Shown: piece after piece, positions 4,371-12,127 of the stretch
How positions within the stretch are numbered: the first letter of the stretch is position 1
Layout of the letters: each line of letters starts with the position of its first letter
Assembly (NCBI GenBank): GCA_964343305.1
Contig: CAYFJO010000327.1
Location: forward strand, 1 to 12,316
Direction: 5' to 3'
Length of the DNA stretch: 12,316 nucleotides
Source of the DNA: CAYFJO01 sp964343305
GTDB lineage: Bacteria > Planctomycetota > Planctomycetia > Pirellulales > Pirellulaceae
Notes under the pieces: model-generated
What the model saw: the letters and a program-made list of their open reading frames with translations, nothing else
Told to the model about the DNA's origin: nothing
The model's database searches: none
Position numbers and translations under genes: made by a program

Positions 4371-7300
4371 CAGCGGCGAGACTTGATGTTCCGTGTGTTC
4401 GTCAGTTCGACGTTCAGCGATCTGGTCGAAGAAAGAAATGCACTGCAGGAACGAGTGTTTCCAAGGTTGCGTGAGTATTGTCAGCAACGTGCGGCGAAGT
4501 TCCAAGCGATCGACTTGCGGTGGGGTGTGGCACGCGAATCTTCGTTGGATCAGCAGACAATGAATATCTGCCGGCAGGAATTAAAGCGCTGCCAACAGAT
4601 TTCGCCTCGCCCCAACTTCATCGTGCTTCTGGGAAATCGCTACGGTTGGCGGCCGTTGCCACCGCAGATTGACGCGGACGAATTCGAATCATTCTTGGAA
4701 CACATGGCCGACGACGAGCGGGCGCTCCTTCGGTTCGAGGAATCAAAGCCAAGCGAACAACCAGGGAAAGGAAACGGCTGGTACCGGCGTGACGACAACG
4801 CTGTGCCTGCCAAATACTGCTTGTTGCCACGAGAAGCAGAATTTGCTGACTCCAAACAGTGGTCGGAAGAGGAAAGCCGATTACGCGAGATACTGCTGAG
4901 CGCCGTCCAACCGAACATTCCGCGCCGAAATCCTCGGCGAAAAAAATATGAAGAGTCCGCCACACATCAGGAGATCCGACTGGGTGCGCTCGACGTTAGC
5001 GACGCGGACAACCATGTTTTCTGTTATTTCCGCGAGATTGAAGGATTGCCTGACGGCAATGACACCCAGCTTTTCCGAGACATCAAGGACGGTTGCCCTG
5101 ATGAGGATGCGGCAGCGCGTCTGGAATCATTGAAAAAAGACCTATTGGCCCACGTCAAAACAAATAACGTGCGCGGGTATGTGGCCAAATGGACCAACGG
5201 CAAGCCGGAGTGCGACCTCGATGTGCTTTGCGCCGATGTTGAAGAAGATTTGAAACGCGTCATCGACGAAGAACTGTCCAACTTTGAAGAGACTCCGGAG
5301 TTAGAGCGGGAGATCAACGCGCACCAGGAATTCGGACGGATAAGGGTCGCGCACTTCGTCGGCCGTCACGACATCTTGGAATCGATCGCTGCGTACATCC
5401 AGTCCGAGGATTCACACCCACTTGTCATTTATGGGTGCCCCGGTTCGGGGAAAACGGCGCTCATGGCCAAAGCGATGACCAGCGGATTGTGGAAGGCGGA
5501 TTGTATCGTTGTTTCAAGATTCATCGGCGCAACGCCAGGTTCTTCCGATCTCCGCTCGCTACTAACTGGTCTATGCCAGGAACTCGTCCAGGTAACTGGC
5601 GACGACAGCCAGCTTTCAACCGAGATGCCTGAGCTAGTCCGCGAGTTTTCCAATCGGCTAACTCATGTGTCATCCGACCGCTCGCTGACTATTTTTCTTG
5701 ATGCCTTGGACCAACTTAGCGCAGCGGAGAACGCCCTCTCGCTGTACTGGTTGCCGCGTGCACTGCCGCCGGGTGTGAAACTGATCGTTTCGGTCCTGAA
5801 TGCCGATGGCAAAGCGGGCGAGTGCTTTCGGACGGCTCAAAAAATCTATCCGGCGAAGCAGCTTAAAGAACTCGGTCCGCTCGCAATTGAGCACGGCGAG
5901 AGCCTTCTGGATGCTTGGCTGGATGATGTGTGCCGAAGGCTGCGGCCAGTGCAACGTAACCATGTACTCGCCAGATTTGCGGGCTGTCCCTATCCGCTGT
6001 ATCTAAAGTTAGCTTACGAGGAAACCCGTCAATGGAGCTCTTACGACGGACTGCCAAGCGGCGCTAATGGCGAACCTGGCCTCAGTCAGGACATTCCTGG
6101 TATTCTTGGCGACCTGTTTTGGCGATTAGAACAGCCAAAACATCATGGCAAGATCCTGTCTGGCCGCAGTTTGGGCTATCTGGCAGCAGCCCGACATGGC
6201 TTATCGGAGGATGAATTGCTGGACGTGCTCTCGGCCGATGATGAAGTGATGAAAGATTTCCAGCAGCGCTCGCCCGACTCACCGCCTGTCGATCGCCTGC
6301 CTGTAATAGCTTGGTCGCGGCTATTTGCAGATTTGGAACCATATCTCACGCAGCGTGACGTGCACGGTGCCCGACTCCACTCATTTTATCATCGCCAGGT
6401 TGGTGAATCCGTCGCCGCACGCTACCTCGATGACGACACACAATTCCAAGCCCACCGGCATTTAGCCAATTATTTTGATCGACATGACTGGCCGCGTGAT
6501 GTTCAACATGTGAAAGATCTTCGAGCCCTTAATGAATTACCCTATCACCAGACCAGGGGTGTAATGTGGGATCAATTGGAACAGACGCTTTGCAATCAGC
6601 GTTTCGTAGACGCGAAGTGCAAGGCCGGTATGACGTTCGACTTAATCGCCGACTATGCGGCAGCACTTAGCGCGGTAGGCGATAATGCTGACGTAGACCG
6701 ATTCATGCACATCGCCGAAACTCGCCTGGGACTACACCCGAACGTTGATCTGACAGCAATTCTTTGCGAGGCTATAGCGACGCACAACCACGATGCCGCG
6801 ATTGAGCATTTCCGCACTGTCACATCCGATGCCGAGCGCGTTCGAATTTTGACGTTCATTCTCGTCCGTTCTCTTGCGGGCGCAGTCCCAGCGTCTGCGG
6901 TTGACGATTTCATTCTGCATACTACACCTCAGATCGAAACTCGCTTCAAGCTACTTGATGATGGCGAGCGCTTTTCATTCGACCTTTTTAGATCAGCGTC
7001 ACTCGTGGCACTGCGCGATGGCCGATCGGCCCCGGTTGCGACATTGTTCACGTTATGCGATCCATTGCACCTTGAGGGTCTTTCGCATCGGCTTTCTGCC
7101 GAGATTGGCTGGAATCCCGGTGAATGGTCGCCTGAAATTCACGGCGTTTTGATTGACAGCGTGCGTGCTTTACCGGACGGGTATCAACGTGCTAAATGCG
7201 GCATGGAGATTCTTGATGAACTTGGACATCTCATCCCAGATGATCAAATTGTTGGTCTAGCGGACCTGGCGTTCCAAGCACCCGACGACGCGGATAAGCC

Positions 7301-10061
7301 GTTCATTCTGACGAGGCTTGGACGCTCTCTTGTGCGCATAAGTCAGACGGATTTAGGGTGGGACCGTATTATTGCACCGCGGGTAAGTGCCGAAGCTACA
7401 GAATGCTTCACGGTCTTTCAGCATATGGTTGGAACATTGCTGAGTTGTCAGCGCGTGTCTGAGGCCGCACGTATCATTGACCGCGGGCGGACGCGACCGG
7501 AGCTTTTCGCCGCGTACCTGCATCATTTTTGGAAGTACAACTACGCCACATATGCAGAAGTTGAAGAAATGATCTCCCTTCTTCAGACTTGGCAGATGCG
7601 GTTCGTTGGATATGGTTCGCTCTTTTTCCAACTTGCAGATATTCTACAACTTGCAGAGATCGAACAAATTCGACCGTTTCTATCGAAAGAAGCTGACCGA
7701 CTCAAGGAACGAAGTTGTGACTCAAATGAAGACACGTCGGGGCTGATGGAAGGGATTGTTCAACTGTATGACTCCCTTCATTGCGATGATCCGTCGGAGT
7801 TGGCAAAACGTGCTCTACAAATTGCATCCAGCGTTCTTGTGCGCGACCTCATTGATCGCCACGCTAAATCGCCCGCAGGAGCCGTGAAAAACGATATCGC
7901 AACATTGAACGCTGATGATCAAAAAAAGGTGTTTCAGGGAATCTCCCGACGATGCCTGCGAAACCGCGAGTACGGAACCGTCGCAACCTTATCGGATCCA
8001 AAGGACTTGGTTGACATCTCGGTGGAGACGTTGCTGGACATTGTGAAAAGCTCAACGCAGAGTGAAGTTGACCTTATTCCGTGGGAAAGTCTACACGAAG
8101 GTAATTATGGCCCTGCTTCAAACATTAGTGCGGTACGTCGCTTGCTCAAAACCACATCTTCACGCGGACCTGAGATCCTCGAACTCGTGCTAACCGGCAT
8201 GAGAAAAATGCTGGCCCAACGTGTACAGATTGAGAATGCAGGCCCACTGGTTGGATTAACCGAACTCGCGATTCTACTGTCCGATTCTGCCCACAGCAAA
8301 CTGATGTTGGATCGCCTGACTACTTACACGGATACTGCTGAACAAATAATTCGAAATGGTGGCGAGGGATTATCACAGTTGCTTGTGGCTTGTGGGCGTT
8401 CACCTGACGACCTGCTGCCTGCAACTTCACCCGAAAATGTGGCGGCCCAGTTCCTGCTCCACGTCTTCACGGGTCAGTGGTCAGCAGCCGAGGCTTGCCT
8501 CAAGCAATTGACGGAGCCGATAGCGCAGCCAGCTTGGCGAGAAACGCATCAGGCGATCAAGACTAGGCAAAGATTGAATACTGCCGATTTAACAGCGCAG
8601 CAGACACCGGCAGTCCAATGGCTTGCCGCGATTGAAGATGAATTGGGAGTGCTCCTGGCTGACCTGCCGCCAAGATGGATTGCTGCGGCAGCACGCTGGG
8701 GCGCAGGTCCCGCCACTGCCGATTCGAGCGCCTTTGTTCATGAGGTCGCGGAACAGTCAACTGCGTTGCCCAATTCGTCAATGATTCCATTGTTTCGCGT
8801 CGTTTCACGCCTCAGTTCCACATGGGAAGAAGAATTGAAATTGCGGCTGGATTTGACAAATCTTCTGGATGAAACGGAGCGAAACAGCGAAGAAGTCGCC
8901 GCTGCTGTTTTGACGGTGGACGAAACGACTCGTCCAAAAAGTTACTTCGGTCGCGCTACCGAGTGGTTTCCACTTTGGTGTGCCCTTCACGCAAGCTTTG
9001 GTCAACTGAAATCCGTTGAGGGGAGAAACTGGTTGCGAAATGGAATTGACCGAGTACAGAGTGATCAGAGCACTGTGGATCGCGTGAGTCTTCTTTGTCA
9101 CACGGCGAAACTGCTGGCCGAGACAGGGTGCAGCGACCACGGAGCCGAGTTATGCGACGAGGCATTACGGCAACTAACTGCGGCGCTTGCCACAGGGCCG
9201 ATACTTACCAATGCAGAAGAGGCAGGTTTTGGAGTAACGGGGCGCTTTACTAAGGGGCCAAGTCTCACCGATGCAGAAATAGATAGTTTCCGCCAAAGTG
9301 GTGACAAATGGTCTATTGGTTCCATATTGTGTGCTTGTCGAGTAAGAGAAGCTGCGACTAGGTTTGGGGATCCTTTGCTGTCACATGCTACGGACGTAAT
9401 GACGCAAACAGCGGAAACGCTGCCAACGCACCATCAAATGCACTGGTCTGAGATTTACAGTCTTTCGATGGCGTTCGGAATTCTTGCCGAACACCAGCAC
9501 GTACTCAACGATCCTGGCGTCGAAGAATCACTTCGATTGTCACTCGACGCCGCGCTCAGAATAAATAGTCCAATCGATGTCGTTCGCAGCAAAGCGCTTG
9601 CTGAATTGGCAGAGCGCGCCGTGTTGACGAAGTTCCCAAAACTCCTTGAAGAGATCGTCGAAGAGTTGAGTACTCAGTACCGAAGCCTCGACAATCTGAA
9701 TCGAGACAGAATTTACTCAGCTCTTTCTCGCAGTCTGGCGAGAGAAGGTCGATTTGACGAAGTAATTCACACAGTTGAGCGTATGGAAGACGATAACCTA
9801 CGGGCAACTGCCTTAGCAAACGTGATACGGTCGGCATGGAATCCAGCCATTGAGGATTGGCTCTTGCAAGACATGATACCGCGACTAGACTTTCTGATTC
9901 CTGGCATCGATCCACGCGAAGAACTTGTCACGATTACTGGGAGTGTCATGAATAATCGGCCGGATCTTCTTCTTCGCCATTTTGGGAACTTTGCATCCTA
10001 TATTCACGCTCCGTGGAGTTGGCTCATTATGTTAGGCACTTCGGATCGCGGCCACGAATAA
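4368..10061 (+). CDS. DUF4062-NACHT STAND NTPase with long alpha-helical C-terminal region (NLR-like)
   Basis: This protein has 1,897 residues. The N-terminus is DUF4062: FRVFVSSTFSDLVEERNAL (8-26), DLRWGV (49-54), FIVLLGNRYGWRPLP (84-98). A charged linker leads to FVGRHD (330-335) and the STAND/NACHT ATPase, with Walker A GCPGSGKT (356-363, K362) and Walker B LTIFLDALDQL (440-450, D445 and D448). HSFYHRQVGESV (671-682) marks the end of the winged-helix part. From about 690 to the end the protein looks like an alpha-solenoid, with TPR-like pieces such as RDRIYSALSRSLAREGRFDE. No signal peptide or membrane segment is evident, so it is probably cytoplasmic. The same DUF4062-NTPase order occurs in animal NPHP3/NWD1-type proteins. 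Bacterial STAND proteins of this plan often act as phage sensors with an N-terminal effector and C-terminal sensor; that role is inferred here. The frame is intact, with no neighbour in the same transcript downstream. Confidence 0.9.
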   Translation: MQRRDLMFRVFVSSTFSDLVEERNALQERVFPRLREYCQQRAAKFQAIDLRWGVARESSLDQQTMNICRQELKRCQQISPRPNFIVLLGNRYGWRPLPPQIDADEFESFLEHMADDERALLRFEESKPSEQPGKGNGWYRRDDNAVPAKYCLLPREAEFADSKQWSEEESRLREILLSAVQPNIPRRNPRRKKYEESATHQEIRLGALDVSDADNHVFCYFREIEGLPDGNDTQLFRDIKDGCPDEDAAARLESLKKDLLAHVKTNNVRGYVAKWTNGKPECDLDVLCADVEEDLKRVIDEELSNFEETPELEREINAHQEFGRIRVAHFVGRHDILESIAAYIQSEDSHPLVIYGCPGSGKTALMAKAMTSGLWKADCIVVSRFIGATPGSSDLRSLLTGLCQELVQVTGDDSQLSTEMPELVREFSNRLTHVSSDRSLTIFLDALDQLSAAENALSLYWLPRALPPGVKLIVSVLNADGKAGECFRTAQKIYPAKQLKELGPLAIEHGESLLDAWLDDVCRRLRPVQRNHVLARFAGCPYPLYLKLAYEETRQWSSYDGLPSGANGEPGLSQDIPGILGDLFWRLEQPKHHGKILSGRSLGYLAAARHGLSEDELLDVLSADDEVMKDFQQRSPDSPPVDRLPVIAWSRLFADLEPYLTQRDVHGARLHSFYHRQVGESVAARYLDDDTQFQAHRHLANYFDRHDWPRDVQHVKDLRALNELPYHQTRGVMWDQLEQTLCNQRFVDAKCKAGMTFDLIADYAAALSAVGDNADVDRFMHIAETRLGLHPNVDLTAILCEAIATHNHDAAIEHFRTVTSDAERVRILTFILVRSLAGAVPASAVDDFILHTTPQIETRFKLLDDGERFSFDLFRSASLVALRDGRSAPVATLFTLCDPLHLEGLSHRLSAEIGWNPGEWSPEIHGVLIDSVRALPDGYQRAKCGMEILDELGHLIPDDQIVGLADLAFQAPDDADKPFILTRLGRSLVRISQTDLGWDRIIAPRVSAEATECFTVFQHMVGTLLSCQRVSEAARIIDRGRTRPELFAAYLHHFWKYNYATYAEVEEMISLLQTWQMRFVGYGSLFFQLADILQLAEIEQIRPFLSKEADRLKERSCDSNEDTSGLMEGIVQLYDSLHCDDPSELAKRALQIASSVLVRDLIDRHAKSPAGAVKNDIATLNADDQKKVFQGISRRCLRNREYGTVATLSDPKDLVDISVETLLDIVKSSTQSEVDLIPWESLHEGNYGPASNISAVRRLLKTTSSRGPEILELVLTGMRKMLAQRVQIENAGPLVGLTELAILLSDSAHSKLMLDRLTTYTDTAEQIIRNGGEGLSQLLVACGRSPDDLLPATSPENVAAQFLLHVFTGQWSAAEACLKQLTEPIAQPAWRETHQAIKTRQRLNTADLTAQQTPAVQWLAAIEDELGVLLADLPPRWIAAAARWGAGPATADSSAFVHEVAEQSTALPNSSMIPLFRVVSRLSSTWEEELKLRLDLTNLLDETERNSEEVAAAVLTVDETTRPKSYFGRATEWFPLWCALHASFGQLKSVEGRNWLRNGIDRVQSDQSTVDRVSLLCHTAKLLAETGCSDHGAELCDEALRQLTAALATGPILTNAEEAGFGVTGRFTKGPSLTDAEIDSFRQSGDKWSIGSILCACRVREAATRFGDPLLSHATDVMTQTAETLPTHHQMHWSEIYSLSMAFGILAEHQHVLNDPGVEESLRLSLDAALRINSPIDVVRSKALAELAERAVLTKFPKLLEEIVEELSTQYRSLDNLNRDRIYSALSRSLAREGRFDEVIHTVERMEDDNLRATALANVIRSAWNPAIEDWLLQDMIPRLDFLIPGIDPREELVTITGSVMNNRPDLLLRHFGNFASYIHAPWSWLIMLGTSDRGHE

Positions 10062-10105
10062 ACGGGTCGTTGCTTCGCGGGCTCAGACGCGGTTTTCGGG
10101 AGAGC

Positions 10106-10136
10106 TTCGCTGGGGTCAGCCTTGTGTTCGGTGTTC
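10106..10136 (+). repeat. ACACAAGGCCTGACC repeat, copy 3 (inverted relative to copies 1 and 2)
   Basis: This reads TTCGCTGGGGTCAG, then CCTTGTGTTCGGTGTTC, lacking one G present in the left copies. It lies 45 nt after the STAND stop and 62 nt before a RAYT-type start codon. With the two minus-strand copies at 4087 and 4287 it forms inverted repeats around the STAND gene. Confidence 0.7.
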
Positions 10137-10198
10137 GCCAATGGCATGGTTGGGGAGTCAATAGGTATTTATTCCTCAACACAACCTCTCACGCTGCC

Positions 10199-10258
10199 AT
10201 GCCTCGTCCTCCTCGAATTCAGTTCCCCGGTGTAAACTACCACGATCGTCGCGGCGGC
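10199..10258 (+). pseudogene. RAYT (REP-associated tyrosine transposase) N-terminal remnant
   Basis: From ATG 10199-10201 the frame reads MPRPPRIQFPGVNYHDRRGG. RAYT (Y1_Tnp family) proteins characteristically begin M.RP.RI.FPGA.YHV..RG. The match stops after about 20 codons, where the catalytic HuH and Tyr parts should follow, and a different protein's reading frame takes over. It cannot encode an active transposase. Confidence 0.7.
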
Positions 10259-10505
10259 CCGTCTGGCGGAAGCCGAGCCAATCGTACGCCAGACGGCAAC
10301 AATCTTCCGAAACTTCTCCGAGGCGGCGGCCCACGAACATCCGCGCACACAAGCGGCCGTTGAAAACTATCGAAGCCTGCTAAATGCAAAGGAATTGGCT
10401 GAATCGGAGATTAATGAAGGACTTCGCGAAGCGTTTGGTCAGGGAAAAGGGGTCAGGGAAAAGGTGTCAGGAACCAATAACGTGACCAACAACGGAATTG
10501 GTTAA
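10239..10505 (+). pseudogene. C-terminal remnant of a tetratricopeptide-repeat protein
   Basis: In the frame ending at TAA 10503-10505 the translation includes ARLAEAEPIVRQTATIF, then HEHPRTQAAVENYRSLL and a final ESEINEGLREAFGQG. This resembles the last repeat and tail of kinesin-light-chain-like TPR proteins (AEPL.RR...IF......GHEHP...A..NY..LL...G.SE.EI). No start codon or upstream repeats remain: an in-frame TAA lies at 10233, and the RAYT start occupies another frame. After AFGQG the frame runs into repeat DNA. Confidence 0.6.
10437..10475 (+). repeat. GTCAGGGAAAAGG short repeats ending in GAAAAGGTGTCAGGAACC
   Basis: Three consecutive related words occur: GGTCAGGGAAAAGG, GGTCAGGGAAAAGG and TGTCAGGAACC. 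Such AAAGG(T/G)GTCAGG words commonly flank RAYT elements. A split, inverted counterpart is at 4188-4210. Confidence 0.55.
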
Positions 10506-10545
10506 AGAGTGTTTACAAAAGAGTGTTTAAAAAGTCGCAATTGCA

Positions 10546-10615
10546 GGTCAAAACCGCGATGGCGAGAACGGCGCGGCGTCGATGTGGGTATTGTCTCCGG
10601 TCACCATTTCGGCAA
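10546..10615 (-). repeat. 70-bp direct repeat of the dadA-like 3' end, gene-proximal copy (possible attachment site)
   Basis: This is the 3' end of the intact oxidoreductase gene, from its last 22 sense codons to two bases past the stop, and it matches 2449-2518 at 68 of 70 positions in the same orientation. The distance between matching positions is 8,097 bp. Confidence 0.85.
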
Positions 10616-11807
10616 TCAATCTGCCGGTCGAAGGCGCGAGACTCAATCCCAGCATATTGTGGCCGGTCGCGAGGAAGGCGTTTGTGAGCCGCGGCGTGGC
10701 ACCGATGATTGGCAGGCTATCCCACGTCATCGGCCGCCAGCCGAACCAGGTTTCCTGGGCTTCGCCATCCACCGCAGCCACGAGGTACGGACGGGCGGAT
10801 TCCCTGAGTAATTGAATGCGGTGCGGCGGGATCGATTCGTCGTACCCCGTGAACTCCATCATCGAGCCGAGTCGGAAGCCGTCTTCAAAGGGAGAGACAC
10901 CGACTTTGTGCTCCGGGAACAAGATCGGATGGCGGGGACAAGACTCTGGGCGAAACATGGTAATGGAATAGCCTTTGCCCGGTTGAATGGGGACGCGGCA
11001 CTGAAGTTCCGATGACCAGCGCGCGCTCCACGCACCCATCGCAAAGACGAATCGATCGGCTTCCAGTTCTCCTTCTGACGTCTTGAGTGCCGTGACTCGG
11101 CCTGCAGTTTTCCGGACAGCCTGCAGCTCACAGTTTTCGATGAATCGGACTCCGACATCTTGCAGGTGAGCTGCCCATTCCTTGTTCAGCAAGTCCGGCC
11201 GGACGGAGCTGTCCCCCGGATAGTGGAAAGCTCCCGCAAGACCGGGCTTCAAGCCCGGATCGAACTGCGGAAGTTCCGCACCTGCGATTCGTCGAGCCGT
11301 GACGCCGAAGTGATCGGTCAGCATTCGGTCCGTTTCCGCAAAGCGCTCCATGCCGCGTTCTGTCTGCAAAACGTAAAGCAGTCCGTCTTCCTTCCACTCG
11401 CAGTTCAATGAGTGCTCCGGAATCAACTGACGATACTCATGCATGGACGCATCGAGTATTGCCTGCAAATGCCTTCCAGCAATCAGCATCTGACGGTGAT
11501 TGCATCGTCTGGCGAACTGCCACATCCAGTTCCACAGCGCGGGACTGAGGCTCGGTTTCACACGAAAAGGAGCACGGGGATTAAACAACGACTTGATCGC
11601 CGTGCCGATCGCACCGGGTTCGGTCAGCGGGGGCACGTGGCTCGGACAGATATATCCACAGTTGGCGTGCGAGCAGGCTCCGGCAGTGGTTCCTTTGTCA
11701 ACCACGGTGACACGCAAGCCGGCCTTCGTTAGATAGTGAGCGCAGGCGATTCCAACGATCCCAGCCCCCACAACGATGACGGTGTCATCTTGACCGAGGG
11801 AATTCAC
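10548..11807 (-). CDS. DadA-type FAD-dependent D-amino-acid dehydrogenase (probable cis-4-hydroxy-D-proline dehydrogenase)
   Basis: This 419-residue protein is of normal DAO-family length. The N-terminal dinucleotide fold is clear: VIVVGAGIVGIACAHYL (10-26) with GAGIVG at 14-19 and the acidic end of strand two at VVDK (D37). SHANCGYICPS follows, a DadA-type loop. The C-terminus has WRPMTWDSLPIIG and ATGHNMLGLSLAPSTGRLIA, the usual FAD-contacting end, and finishes IDAAPFSPSR plus F, as DadA proteins do. The GTG start (11805-11807) overlaps the TGA of the epimerase fragment as GTGA, with GGGAGG 5 nt upstream, so the two were translationally coupled. That pairing suggests oxidation of cis-4-hydroxy-D-proline in hydroxyproline breakdown; other D-amino acids are possible. 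Confidence 0.88.
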   Translation of the reverse strand: MNSLGQDDTVIVVGAGIVGIACAHYLTKAGLRVTVVDKGTTAGACSHANCGYICPSHVPPLTEPGAIGTAIKSLFNPRAPFRVKPSLSPALWNWMWQFARRCNHRQMLIAGRHLQAILDASMHEYRQLIPEHSLNCEWKEDGLLYVLQTERGMERFAETDRMLTDHFGVTARRIAGAELPQFDPGLKPGLAGAFHYPGDSSVRPDLLNKEWAAHLQDVGVRFIENCELQAVRKTAGRVTALKTSEGELEADRFVFAMGAWSARWSSELQCRVPIQPGKGYSITMFRPESCPRHPILFPEHKVGVSPFEDGFRLGSMMEFTGYDESIPPHRIQLLRESARPYLVAAVDGEAQETWFGWRPMTWDSLPIIGATPRLTNAFLATGHNMLGLSLAPSTGRLIAEMVTGDNTHIDAAPFSPSRF

Positions 11808-12127
11808 GTCGACCTCCCGACGATTCCATTCTTAAAAGGATCGTCCGGCTGTTGAATCAGCGTTCCTTCGCTGCACAGGTGCGCGGTTCCCGTAATCGTA
11901 GGAATGATCTGACCGGCACTTGCGATCATGTAACTCGCATCAAAGCGGCTCCCAATGACGCTCGCCTGAATCCAGGATTCACCCGGTTGCAGCTTTCCGT
12001 CCGTCTTGTCCTGGACGCGACATCCGACTTGAAGTTGCGCATAATCGTAAAATGTCGCGTCGTCAATGAAACCCTGGTGCGACGGTGCGGCGTCGCACAT
12101 AAGGCGAGTTGATTGGCCGGATGACAT
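11804..12127 (-). pseudogene. 4-hydroxyproline 2-epimerase (proline racemase family), C-terminal fragment
   Basis: Residues near the end read DGKLQPGESWIQASVIGSRF, then IIPTITGTAHLCSEGT and QQPDDPFKNGI. They follow the end of bacterial 4-hydroxyproline 2-epimerases of the LhpA/HypE type (DGKLLPGQPWRQASVIGSQF ... IVPTIRGRAHVSAEAT ... DDDPF). Clear homology begins near 12010 and accounts for about 68 residues of a protein normally above 300. Both catalytic cysteine regions, including the DRSPCGTGTSA motif expected just upstream, are missing or scrambled. Upstream of about 12010 the frame is open from ATG 12125-12127 but unlike the family. The fragment cannot be an active racemase. It overlaps the downstream oxidoreductase by 4 nt. 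Confidence 0.75.

Larger units (their letters stand above)
10062..10547. other. Fragment zone between the STAND gene and the dadA-like gene
   Basis: These 486 bases hold no intact gene. In order they contain a RAYT-type repeat (10106-10136), the start of a RAYT transposase (10199), the C-terminal tail of a TPR protein (10239-10505) with repeat words at its end (10437-10475), and two copies of AAAGAGTGTTTA (10504-10515 and 10518-10529). No clear terminator for either convergent gene is visible. Confidence 0.65.

Noticed and set aside
10013..10363. A continuous 116-codon plus-strand gene across the STAND stop and RAYT start
   Set aside because: Its first part is an alternative frame of the STAND gene; only the part from 10199 has family resemblance.
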